64,000 bases of DNA from NCBI GenBank assembly GCA_963930645.1, contig OZ005648.1, positions 243,017,436 to 243,081,435 of the forward strand, read 5' to 3'. This DNA is from Salticus scenicus. Lineage: Eukaryota > Arthropoda > Arachnida > Araneae > Salticidae. This document shows, piece after piece, positions 49,799 through 61,215 of the stretch (the stretch's first letter is position 1; each line of letters begins with the position of its first letter). A model generated the notes under the pieces. That model made no database searches and was not told the origin of the DNA. It saw nothing but the letters and a program-made list of their open reading frames with translations. A program made the translations under genes and the position numbers.

Positions 49799-52405
49799 TT
49801 ATCCCATCTTTCGCCAATACAAACAAACTGGATGGTTTGCCCACTCGAGAGCCACGTATAATTGTCCGTGTGAAAAACATGATGTGCTCAAATCTAAGCC
49901 ACAGACAGACATCGTTTGGCCCTGAGACTTATTGATAGTCATTGCAAATGCCAATCTAATTCGAAATTGAGCGCGTTTAAATTGAATTGGCACATCTGTG
50001 GGTATAATAGGAATTCGCAGTAGTAATATATTTTCACCTCGGAATTTGTCATTTAAAATGATGGCTTCGACAACATTTTTCATTAATTTTTTTATGACTA
50101 ATCGCGTGCCGTTGCACAACCGTGGTGGGTTCAAATTACGAAGCAAAATAACCGGAGATCCAACCTTCAGTTGTAAAATATGCGGTGGCATGCCTGGTAA
50201 ATCCAATGAGTTTAAAAACTTTGTTGGATAATTTACAGCTTCGGTGGCATCGCAAACTGTATCATTAGATTTGTATGACACCAAGTCTCCTGGTAACAAA
50301 TGTTGTATCTTGAGATTCAATTCGTTGACGTCCACATTTTTTGCTGCTAAAATTGCTCTTTCTGCCAGCCACTCATGATTTGTGTATCGTCTGTGTACAT
50401 CGGGAAATATCTGGTCAATAAGAGCATCTTGAGAATCAATGATTGTGCAGAAATCGGTCGGTAATTTTATGCATCCAGTTTCATCTGTAGTAACTTTTCC
50501 ATCGCCGATATCTAACAATTGTTTTGAGAATGTTTCAGCGGATGGATCTTGAAGCTTTTGAACGCGCAAATTTACTTTCAGTTGTACTTTTTCAACATTA
50601 AGCCACAATGACGATGATTTTAAGCACGCGTTGATCTCATCAGCGTATGTTGAACACGGAATAACGGGAAATGCTTGTCTGAAATCACCTGAAAAGAGTA
50701 ACAGACTGCCGCCAAATAGTTTGTCGTTGTTTTTTATATCTTTTAATGTCCTGTTCGACGCCTCAATCGAATGTTTGTGTTCCATAGTGCATTCATCCCA
50801 GATAAGAATTTTACACTATTTCAGCACTGTGGCCATGGACGATTGTTTTTTTATGTTGCACACTGCGTCTGGGTTATTTTGAATATTTAGTGGCAGTTTA
50901 AATAATGAATGAGCTGTTATGCATCCATCCAATAAAGTTGCCGCAATGCCAGATGATGCAACAGCCAATGCGATGCCATTATTTGATCGTATTTCGGCGA
51001 GAATTAGCGAAATAAGGAATGTTTTGCCAGTTCCACCTGGTGCACCCCCAGAAAAAAGAATCCACCTTGTCCTGCCAAAACTGCGAGCATGATGCGGTCG
51101 TAAATGGTTCTTTGTTCTTCATTCATTAGTGGGACATTGCGAGCAACAATCGCTGCCATTTCTACAGTATTGTATTGTAGTTCACGATTCAATTCAGTGC
51201 TTATTAAATCAGATGCATTTCGATTTGTTGAATGCATACCGAAATGACTGAGTGGTAAGTTGGCAATGATAATGCGAAGATCTTCAATAGCAATCAATGC
51301 TTCATTGTACATAGCGTCACTGAATACTATCGTTAGATCGTTGCACCGTGAACGATGTTGATGCAATATATCATTAGTCATTGAATCTTTGTGATTATCC
51401 CATAATGTCTCTGCTCGGGCCGAGAAACATGTAGTCAACACTATAGCGAATAGTAGACGATTTTGTTTTGCTGTACAGTTCAGTCCTACTTCAGCAAGCA
51501 TACACTCCCACTGGTTGTCGTCTTCCAGCAAGCCGAGTGCAAGGCATGCATCTTTATACGTTGGATACTGTTGTCCATTCACTTTACGCAAATCTTGAAA
51601 TGACAAAGGGCCGATGACATTAACCAATAACAGTCGAAGATAAAAGCACTCAGTCTGCCTTGGATTGACCGTAAATACTCGTTCCAAGGTGTTTGATTTG
51701 AATAAACCGGGACATACATCAATCGGCATGCCTTGCTTGCGGGGCATCCATTTTTTTGTTGGAGCCCATGTGAAAAAGCGTGGTACTTCTGAATAGAGTA
51801 ATGTCCGTGCAAAAGCACCAAAAGCATCCGCACGATTACACAATTCAAAAAATTCGATGAGTGTAGTTTTTGGAGGATTTATAGCACGATCAATCGCTGT
51901 CTCGCTCGTGAAATATACGCGCTGGCCATTTTCAAGATGGACGGCTAAATGAAGAACTGCTGGATCACGTTCATGAATTGGGAAAACAAAGATACGCCAA
52001 ACAGCTTCATTGGAGCTCACGTACCGGCCAGTTTGGTAAAGTGTTATTTCATCGTTGTTATTCACCAGAGGAGCATTCACATTGGTATTTTCAACTCGAA
52101 ATACAGCCATATCACTGCCTTTATTCACATACTTGCAAATGTATTTGATTCTCTTCACTGAACTGCAGAACTGAACATTAATATGAGCATTGAATGTTTT
52201 GCTCAGCAGAGGCGAATATGGGACCACCCATCGGTTATCAATGTCAATATCTATGTTGTTGACATAGATGACTGTCATAGATGATAAGATTGTCCGCCAT
52301 TATCGGGAATTCTTCGATGATATATTGGATATCCGTCAACATTTGTGATCGTGACATTTTTCGGAAAACTTTTAGTACATTTTCCATCTGCACAAATAAT
52401 AATGG
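49799..52405 (-). pseudogene. Helitron Rep C-terminus plus Pif1-like helicase, broken (copy 2)
   Basis: Same domain order as copy 1: the Rep remnant GKCTKSFPKN near 52390, a frameshift, IDNRWVVPYSP, YICKYVNKG (about 52130), Pif1 helicase Walker B LIWDECTM, LFSGDFRQAFPV, and INKSQGQT...GQLYVALEWA near the end (about 49830). Breaks: a base deletion near 51050 destroys the Walker A frame (GGFFFLG then out of frame), and TAG at 50816-50818 lies at the same codon as the TAG in copy 1. The other three copy 1 stops are absent here, so copy 2 is the less decayed over most of its length. Not functional. Confidence 0.85.
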
Positions 52406-52590
52406 CCTAAAAATTCATTTTTCATTTTAACATAACATAATTCCGTCGGATATTGACGAATTTTTTAAAAGAATATACCATTTTAACTAATTTTAACATT
52501 TTAACAATATTAATGTTGAAAAATATTTTAAACACTTACGGTTAAAAATTTATTTTTCATTTCAACATTAAATAAATTCTGACATCGTGT

Positions 52591-52708
52591 TTACGATTCT
52601 AAAATATTAACTTTGAAAAAAATATTTTAAACACTTCGTAAGATACGGTTACGATTCTAAAAATATTAATTTTGAAAAAATATTTTAAACACTTCGTAAG
52701 ATACGGTT
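52591..52708. repeat. 58-bp tandem duplication inside Helitron copy 2
   Basis: Two units start TTACGATTCTAAAA, 58 bp apart, as in copy 1. Confidence 0.8.
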
Positions 52709-52844
52709 AAAAATTCATTTTTAACACGCTTTTATTAGCTTCACCTGTATGTATGTATGTATGTATGTATGTTTGTTTGTAACTTCTCTGGGAGCAAACA
52801 AAAAATTTATATTGTAAAAAAAATACTTTCCCAACGTGAACGAT

Positions 52845-52910
52845 GCGGCGTCGAGGTAAGGCGCAGCGCTACGAATCTAAAGGTCCCGCGTTCGATCCCC
52901 GTTAGGGGAG
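52845..52910 (+). repeat. tRNA-Arg-like module inside Helitron copy 2
   Basis: GTCGAGGTAAGGCGCAGCGC then CTACGAATC and CGCGTTCGATCCCCG match a tRNA-Arg(ACG) body better than copy 1 does. The acceptor stem is not convincing. Confidence 0.5.
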
Positions 52911-53341
52911 ATTTTTTAAAAATGGTTTTTGTTAATTCTAAGTTATTTTAATTAAAGATTTAAATGTATGTAAATATTTCGGTGTGTCACTCACACGATT
53001 TTCTCTTACCCTGAATTTTAATACTAAGATACTTTTTAGTTCACATTTCTATAAAAGCGTGTTCTTTAGTTTTTTAAAACTATAATATTATTCATTTCAA
53101 CATTAAATAAATTCTGACATCGTGTTTACGACAACTCACGCCATCTAGGTGGAAAAGTTGTTGAAAGAGTTGGTTAAAAATTAATTAAGAAAGAACTAAT
53201 TAAGTTACAACTTTCATTTGTAAATCTAAACCATTCTCGAATCCACCTGAAGACACACAGAAAATTTCATTAAACTCAGTCCAGCCGTTTAGGAGGAGTT
53301 CAGTGACATACACACGCACAAAAGAAATATATATATAAAGA

Positions 53342-53398
53342 TATAGGAAAGAGTTTCCTTTAAATTTAGTGACCAGCGAAGCGGGCAAAGCCTGCTAG
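53342..53398 (+). mobile_element. Second Helitron-type 3' terminus, opposite orientation
   Basis: Directly beside Helitron copy 2 is CCAGCGAAGCGGGCAAAGCC-TGCTAG followed by T. A GCGGGC/GCCTGC hairpin and terminal CTAG at 53395-53398 look like the 3' end of a plus-strand Helitron. It is absent beside copy 1. Only about 57 bp is recognisable. Confidence 0.5.
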
Positions 53399-55000
53399 TA
53401 TTAAAAGACATTTTCTCATTATTTATGACAAAAAAAAAAAAAAAAAAAAAACATAAATGAGAGAATAATATATATATAATCTTACAAATAATGGGTATTT
53501 CCACTTTTTTATGATTTTATTAATTTTAAAATTATTAAACGACCATTATATGCTTTTATTTAATGTGTATGTTACTTATTTATTTGTATATGTGGGTTAC
53601 TTCAAAGAATTCATTTCCTATCATCCGACTGAGCCAAATATTTGCATACATGTATAACTGTGGTAACGCCACTGATTTAAACGAAATAAAATGGTTAATT
53701 TGGCGGTCGGAATGAGGATAAAGATGAATCATTCTCGCCTCATATTGTAAGCAACACTTGTGGAATTAACTTGCGTAGTTAGATTAATGGTAAAGATTGT
53801 TTAATAATGTATGCATTCCCCATGATTTGGGGAGAATCTATTATTTAATCACCAGGTGGTTACCTCTGCATGAAACCAACCTTCGGGGAAATAAATCCTA
53901 AAAGAAATATAACCAATCTGAACATCATGTGAGCCATTCTTAATAAATGAATTCGCTATAAATGTAGTTATTTAGAAACTTATATACTGTGGTTCTTGTG
54001 AAGTTATTTTGTGATTAAAAACTCTCAATAAAAGTGCTTAAATTCTGAATAAAAAGATTTTTGCAAATAAAACATTATAACCACGAATTACGTATTTTAT
54101 CAATTACATTACCTGCACATCCTATTCCACATACAAGACCTATTTATTTACATTGGAATGTAGCAAGAACATTATACACACTATTAAAACAAAAATGCTC
54201 ATACATATGCATTAAAATCTTTAAAATCATTTAAAATCCTTATTAAATCAAAATAGCCCCCCCTCTCCTTAATAAAGGGCGTAAATTTCCCCTTTAATTA
54301 TTTTATTTGTGGAACGCTGACGAAACATTATTACAAGATTGAGTTTGCTTAAAGCCTTTTGATTTATAGCTATACGCACGCGATTCATCTCTAAAGAACT
54401 AGAAAAGGAAAATTTTGAATTTCATAACATGCCTCTACAAGATCGGATGATTTTGTAAGAAATGTTACTAATTTGAACCTGCTTCAATTTTGCCTTTATA
54501 AATAATTTTTCATTTAAATCTGTTTTTTGCGATTACGGATAACTTACAATTAATACTTCTTTTCAGGTAATAAAAGTTTTAGTTATGGTTTTTAGAGTAT
54601 TAAATATGAATTACTAGCGCACTGATCTCGGTTCAGAATCTTTCTTCAAATCAGGGCCATTAGCACCCCGTAGACCGAAATTACTCTTATCGATGAATAC
54701 AACAGATTTCCATTCTGTCTTCTCATGCTAGATATTCCTATGATCCCCAACCATCTGGACGATTCGAATTTTACTTCTTTATTCGTAGCTAAATGACATA
54801 TAATACCATTTCGGCCTATGTGATACATAATTTGGAACCCATAACATTCTTTGGGACTTGTGTTGTAGCTTCAGAGCTGATTTCATTTTAATTTTGCAGT
54901 GAGCACTTGTTCCAGTTTCACACATTTATCGTATTCTTTCGTACCAAGAGTCCTAATGACCTCAGAGCTTTACTTGCAATTTTTGGGTTCTCGATAATTT
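53399..55000. other. Non-coding region
   Basis: Poly(A) near 53430-53451. A stretch at 53657-54095 has several AATAAA hexamers and loosely LTR-like ends but no firm evidence. No gene recognised. Confidence 0.5.
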
Positions 55001-56058
55001 TTACTTTCTCGTACCCATAAGGTAGAGAAAGTAATGTTTTTGGGTCAAATTTTCGAACGCGAGATTTTGTTATATTTACACGTTTTGAGGTCCCCTGAAT
55101 ACGAAAATCAAGTTTTTAGCAAATGGTCTGTGTGTATGTCTGTGTGTGTGTCTGTGTGTATGTGTGTCTGTGTGTGTGTCTGTGTGTGTGTGTGTGTCTG
55201 TTATCAGCATATCTCAAAAACAAATTATGGCAGAAAGTTCAAACTTGGTATTCTAAATGTGTACCATATAGGGATGCTACAGTAATCTTTTCGTTAAGAT
55301 CAAGCAAATTGTTCGTGTACAGGGACAATCAAGATAATTCTAATACATTACGTCTATGGGGGAAATTGCAGGAAAGTAGAGTTTAACATCTATAGACTGC
55401 ACTAAACCAAATGAAACGAATATATATTTTTTGTAATACAGATAGTTAACTGGGAAAAAAATTTTTGGTTATGTAGGAGCCTCGCCTCCCCCCTGGGGGA
55501 GAAGTCCCCCCTCGAGGGGAGTAAATTTTCATAATGGGTATCTTTCAAAAGATCTCGCCAATACCTTTAAAATGAATGGTTGAACCATCGATCTGCGATA
55601 ATTTAAAACAAAGATATCGATTTTTTTTTTACATTTAACGAAAAAAAAAAAAAAAAAAAAAAAAAAATCACTTTTTTTTTTTTTTTTTTTTTTTTTATAA
55701 ATATTGAGAATAAAATGGACTTTTTTTTTATATTTCGTGTTATACTACTTCTCTAATATGGAAATCGTCTGCCTTATCATAAAAGACAATTTTTTTAAAT
55801 AATAATTTTAATAAATTATTTTTTAATAACCGAATTAATTTCTATATAAATGTAGGTGCATTAATGAAACGGGGGGTTGAGGGGGGCGGCAGCCCCCCTC
55901 ACACAGCACTAATTATCATATAAAACTCTTCAGAAGCTTAATATGAATTGTTTAACACAGGTTTACATAACAGTACTCGTTATCTTACCTATTAATCTGC
56001 AACCTGTATTTATAGTATTAAATTTCAGGGTAAGAGAAAGTGGTGTGAGTGACACACC
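55001..56058 (+). mobile_element. HINE/DINE-like repeat, forward copy
   Basis: Starts at TTACTTTCTCGTACCCATAA then GGTAGAGAAAGTA (an imperfect hairpin). It has a GTCTGTGTG-type microsatellite (55126-55202) followed by TTATCAGCATATCTC, the GTGTACAGGGACA block (about 55313), GC-rich palindromes (55480-55520), a long A/T foldback, a CCCCCCTC block, and ends GTGTGAGTGACACACC. This is the clearest end-to-end copy of the family in the window. Non-coding. Confidence 0.6.
55641..55696. repeat. A27-TCAC-T25 foldback
   Basis: Twenty-seven A are followed by four bases and twenty-five T, a near-perfect hairpin inside the HINE-like copy. Confidence 0.9.
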
Positions 56059-57443
56059 AGATTATTTCAATATGATGAATATTGCATTTATTCATCATAC
56101 ACGGATTTCCAGATCTGCACTCTTTATTTATTTTATTTTTATTTTTATTACGTTTTATTTTATTTTACATTTGCAATCACTTAATGAATCTTGAAAAATA
56201 TATTTCTTTAATCTATTAATAATACCCGCAACTTGTAAAACGAGCTTACCTCCCGCTTTTAAATGCCAAATTAACTTTGTAACCATATCCACTTGAACTT
56301 ATTTTACTCGCGGTATCTTAAATACGAGGCATTATCGGTCCTAAAAATTAAGTACTCGAAGTTTTTGTCATGATTTCTCTGAAATTTCCATGCGCCAACA
56401 AATATTCACAGGTTTATCGTGTCTAAGGTTTTACACCAAGCAAATTTCTCTCTCTCTCACAGACACATTTTTTTTTTCTTTTTGGTTGGGGGGGGGGGGC
56501 GGCAAAAAAAAAAAAAAAAAAAAGAGTTACAGTAAATCAATTTATTGTGTTTTGATTGTATCATCTTAACAGAGTTTTTGAATATACTTACAGACTTTTA
56601 CAATTCCACTATTACAATTCTAAATTTTAAAGCTAAGTGACGTCATTGTCTAGCTTTATCGTTGCAGTGTTGCAATATTTTAACTGAAAATAATTAAGCA
56701 TAATCATTCATCAGTTGGGGAAAACAAGCACGAGATCAGAATAAAATCATAAATTTATGAGAATAAATAAAATTTTTATTTACCTTTATTGAACACCAGT
56801 ATTTAGTTTTTTTTTTTTTTTTCAAGCCATGCATCAATTTGGTCATTTTTGATGCACTATATACTCCAAGATATTTGCTTGATAGACATGTTTTAACTTT
56901 TTTTACATGCACTATTATTGTAGGTTTTTTCTAACATGAGATTTATTTGTAGGAGTTTAATAATATGTTTCCTTTTCTTTTCCTTCTATTTTAAACTAGT
57001 GGATCTGCAGATCAGGAGCCTCAACGTCCTATTTGCATCAGACATTATTCAATAGGTCATTTTTATTTATTCGTTATTATATAATAGTATATATTGATTC
57101 GATAGACTTGTATCCATAATCAGATACATTCCTGAGGGGCCCCTGCTCTATCTCTCTTTGTATACTTATCTGTATATCATATAAAGTGATACGGAATTGT
57201 GAATAATTGTATTTACTTTTGCATAAATTCTTTCAAGGAGGCTTAGTAAGTTGATAAAATGCTAATTTTCTGCATTTCTAGTCATTTTAGTGTTAAAATA
57301 GCCTAATTTTTCCTTAAAAACGCATTAAAAAGCTCCAAGAAGGGAAGAAATGGATTTGTCGCTAAATTTGGCGACTGTTTCCCTCCTTTGCGATTTTTTT
57401 GGCGACCTTGGCGAGAAAATCCTTATTAGGGATATACCAAATA
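56059..57443. other. Non-coding region
   Basis: AT-rich with a G run then poly(A) at 56488-56523 and poly(T) near 56809-56822. No gene recognised. Confidence 0.5.
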
Positions 57444-57815
57444 TGGACGCTCTTATCTCATTGGCTGATGAGATACGAGAATTTTCCAGGACAGCCTGGG
57501 TTCGATAGAAAAGTATAAAAGGAGCATTTTTTTCGCCGAGGTGGTCAGTCTCAGATCTGTGTCAGTTTCGTCAAATGCTTGCTTTGCTTTGAGTCTTTTT
57601 GAATGAGACTTGCTTTATGTGTTATTGTTAAACAGTTTGTGCTGTTGTTGTGCTGTTAACGGCTGTTGTTTAAGCTGTGTTTACTGGTTGAATTGAAGCT
57701 AATACTTGGTTTATAGACCTGTATTTTTCTGGAACTTTCTTTGAATAAATCACTGAATTATTACAAGTTTCGCCTTTAATTCTCGGACAACTTACGAACC
57801 CCCAAGTACGCAACA
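57444..57815 (+). repeat. Possible solo LTR
   Basis: A stretch less AT-rich than its surroundings has a TATA box (TATAAAA, 57514-57520), then about 220 bp downstream AATAAA (57744-57749), and ends TACGCAACA. This promoter-then-polyadenylation layout fits an LTR read as R/U5. The TG start at 57444 is uncertain, no target duplication was seen, and no internal region follows. Confidence 0.35.
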
Positions 57816-58059
57816 ATATGTATTCTAAATAAACGACGGTCTTGTATTATTTCCCTGAAATTCATATATACCAAATTTCAGAACTACCAAATTTCATACA
57901 AAAAAAAAAAAAAAAAAATTACATAGCATATGGGAAATATTTTGCGTAACCTTTAAATTAATTACCAATTCTATACCCACAATTTTCAACAGGAAAAAAT
58001 GCTTTTAAAATTCTAATAAAATTTCATTATATTTGATGGCGTGTAGCGTAACCATGTTA
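57816..58059. other. Short non-coding gap
   Basis: Poly(A) at 57899-57918; nothing else recognised. Confidence 0.4.
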
Positions 58060-60545
58060 AAATACACTTAAGAAATACCGACTATAGACCGTAATAGTAC
58101 GAAATTTATTTATGTATCCCGGAAAAGTAGCCACAGTCATTATAAACACCAATAATAAGAATAAACCTAATTAATTATAACTCATTAATTTTTCAAATTA
58201 ATTTGACATTATTTGGATGCTTACAGTACATACTCGTAATTATTTTGTGTGGTCCCATTAATTATTTAGTCGATACGTGCGCGTTTTTAAGAGTAAACAT
58301 GATTTTAAGCATCTTTATAATGTATGTTAATTTTATTAATTTCAATTCCGCATAAACGCATTAAAGTGCGCGCTTAAATAAAAATTTGTCCATAGGCTCC
58401 AATGTTACGAAATTTTTTTGTGTGTCTCTGTAAACGAACCATAAACATTGTATACACCAGTAAAAACTATTCAGCTTATTTTGCATTTAAAATTAATAAT
58501 TGTTCCAAATTTAACATCGTTTGGATGACAACGTGACATTGTCAGAACACTTTTGTATGGTCCTGTACATTAATTAGAAAGCTTAAGAGCACATATTTTC
58601 TTGAAACAACATAATTAAGCATCTTACTCACGTACGCTAGTTTCTTTTTCTTGATTGCAAAGTAATGATATTAAAATGCGTTTAAACGAAATTCACCAGA
58701 TACGCCGTAATGTTAAGAATTTTGGCGTGTCCCTGTACACAGTTTATAAACAATATAGCAATAAAAATTATACAGCTACTTATATGCAAATCTGGAAAGT
58801 TTGCGCCAATTTTCAAGTCAATCGAAGGATTTTTGCGGCCGCTAATGCGGTACATACAAATTCTTCCCATAGGCCGTAAAGATAAGAAAAACTTTGGCGT
58901 GTCCCTGTACACGAACGACAAATGGAATTCACACCTAACACTATACAGCTAATTCCGTTGGGCTCATGAATATTTGTACCAAATTGCAAGTCAATAGCGT
59001 TATTTTGGGGGCCGCCATCGCGGTACATACAAATTCTTCCCATAGGCCATAATGATAAAAAAAATTTGGCGTGTCCCTGTACACGAATTACAAATGGAAT
59101 GCATACTCAAAACTATACAGCTAATTTCGTGTGGATCATGAACATGTGTACAAAATTTCAAGTCAATAACGTGAATTTTGCGGCCGCTATCGCACGACAG
59201 ACAGACAGACGGAAACCAAAATCCTTTTGAGTCTCAACAGAGGGCCTCCACTGACGTTTCGGCAAAAATTGGAAGTCAATACCTTGATTTTTGTGGCCGC
59301 TATCACGGTACATACAGATTCTTCCCATAAGCCGTAATGATAGAAACACTTTGGCGTGTCCCTGAACACGAACTACAAATGGAATAGACACCTAAAACTA
59401 TACAGCTAATTCCGTTGGGCTCATGAACATGTGTACCAAATTGCATGTCAATAGCGTGATTTTTGTGGCCGCTATCGCGGTACATACAAATTCCTCCCAT
59501 AGGCTGTAATGGTAAGAAAAACTTTGGCGTGTCCCTGTACACGAATTACAAAAGGAATACACACCGGAAACCATACAGCTGATTTCGTGGGGTTCATGAA
59601 CACGCGTACCAAATTGCAAGTCAATAGCGTGATTTTTGTGGCCGCTATCGCGATACATACAAATTCCTCCCATAGGCTGTAATGATAAGAAAAACTTTGG
59701 CGTGTCCCTGTATACGAACTACAAATGCAATACATACCAAAAACTATACAGCTTATTTCGTGAGGCTCATGAACATGTGTACCAAATTTCAAGTCAATAA
59801 CGCTATTTTTGCGGCCGCTATTGCGCGACAGACAGACAGACACACAGACGCAGCCCAAAACCGTTTTGAGTCTCAATAGAGGGCCTCACTGACGTTTCGG
59901 CAAAAATTAGAAGTCAATAGCTTGATTTTTGTAGCCGCTATCGCGGTACATACAGATTCTTCCCATAAGCCGTAATGATAGAAACACTTTGGCGTGTCCC
60001 TGTACACGAACTACAAATGGAATAGACACCTAAAACTATACAGCTGATTCCGTTGATCTCATGAACATGTGTACCAAATTGCATGTCAATAGCGTGATTT
60101 TTGTGGCCGCTATCGTGGTACATACAAATTCCTCCCATAGGCCGTAATGGTAAGAAAAACTTTGGTGTGTCCATGTACACGAATTGCAAAAGGAATACAC
60201 ACCCGAAACCATACAGCTGATTTCGTGGGGCTCATGAACACGTGTACCAAATTGCAAGTCAATAGCGTGATTTTTGTGGCCGCTATCGCGATACATACAA
60301 ATTCCTCCCATAGGCCGTAATGATAAGAAAAACTTTGGCGTGTCCCTGTATACGAACTACAAATGGAATACATACCAAAATCTATACAGCTTATTTCGTG
60401 GGGCTCATGAACATGTGTACCAAATTTCAAGTCAATAACGCTATTTTTGCGGCCGATATCGCGCGACAGACAGACAGACAGACACACAGACACAGCCCAA
60501 AACCGTTTTGAGTCTCAACAGAGGGCCTCCACTGACGTTTTGGCA
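58060..60545 (+). repeat. Tandem array of 173-bp monomers in higher-order units
   Basis: The anchor TTTGGCGTGTCCCTGT starts at 58721, 58893, 59065, then 59350, 59523, 59696, then 59988, 60161, 60334. Spacing within triplets is 172-173 bp, and triplets repeat every 629-638 bp. After each triplet comes a GACAGACAGACA block (59193, 59827, 60466) and a unique GTTTTGAGTCTCAA-type spacer. Older, diverged monomers extend left to about 58060. Because 173 is not a multiple of three, the array produces many overlapping minus-strand open frames of 60-134 codons that are not genes. The monomer is related to that at 22833-23340. Confidence 0.85.
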
Positions 60546-60574
60546 ATAAAAAATTCTAATCAAAAGAGATTCTT

Positions 60575-61215
60575 ATTAGTACGTTGGGTACACGACAAAA
60601 AAAGCGAAAAAGCTGCACTTTTTGATTGGAATATGCCACCTTCTGTGGTCAAAGTTCGTGCCAAAATATAAATTTCCAGATAGGGAGCCACTTGAAAATC
60701 CGTGTAGAACACCCCCATGGCGACCATTAAAGATGGCCGCCGTCAGCTGCCGTGTAGGGGCGCTAATTGTTTTGTATCTGAACTCCTAATCATCCGATTT
60801 CAATTTTCTTTCTTTTAATACCTTGTGAATAAGATACTTTTTAACTTATATACATTTATCTATGTATATTATATGGTGTGACACTCACACTACTCATAAT
60901 ACGTTGGGTACATGACGAAAGAAGCCAAAAAGCTGCATTTTTTTATTGGAAAATGCCATCTTCTGGAGTCATAGTGGATGCCAAAATATAAATTTTCAGA
61001 TAGGGAGCCACTTAAAAATCCGTGCAGAACACCCCGACAGCGGCCATTAAAGATGGCCGCCGTCAACTCCATATAGGCGCACTAATTGTTTTTTGTTTAT
61101 GAATCCTAATGGTCCGATTTCGATTTTCCTTACATATATTTCACAAGATATATATATATATTAAATATATCTTACGAATAGGATACTTTTTTATTCCTAT
61201 ACATTTATTTATGTA
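60575..61215. repeat. Two 320-bp direct repeats
   Basis: ACGTTGGGTACA/ACGTTGGGTACAT begin at 60581 and 60901, and the following ~300 bp align with moderate divergence. Both contain the block GATAGGGAGCCACTT and an ATTAAAGATGGCCGCCGTCA block; in the second copy GGCCAT-TAAAG-ATGGCC is a perfect hairpin. The family border GGTGTGACACTCACAC lies at the junction (60874-60889). Confidence 0.75.

Larger units (their letters stand above)
49511..53341 (-). mobile_element. Helitron copy 2 (deletion derivative)
   Basis: The minus-strand 3' end is CTAG at 49511-49514 followed by T, with the GACAAA/TTTGTC hairpin just inside. The minus-strand 5' end is TC at 53341-53340, preceded by A, giving the A/T insertion expected for Helitrons. 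Length is 3831 bp. Content and order match copy 1: helicase pseudogene, 58-bp tandem duplication (52591-52708), ATGT microsatellite and tRNA-like module. It is too short for an autonomous Helitron and lacks the N-terminal Rep. Confidence 0.87.

Noticed and set aside
53657..54095. Candidate solo LTR (TGTGGTAACG start, three AATAAA hexamers)
   Set aside because: The ends do not form a proper TG...CA pair and the ATAAC repeat at both sides could be chance.
58060..60545. CRISPR-like regular array
   Set aside because: Units are 173 bp with no short direct repeat and unique spacer pattern, the DNA is eukaryotic, and no cas genes are present.
58655..60671. Many overlapping open frames of 60-134 codons on both strands
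   Set aside because: They follow the 173-bp repeat units (mostly on the minus strand, similar peptides again and again) and shift frame with each monomer. No domain; by-products of a tandem array.
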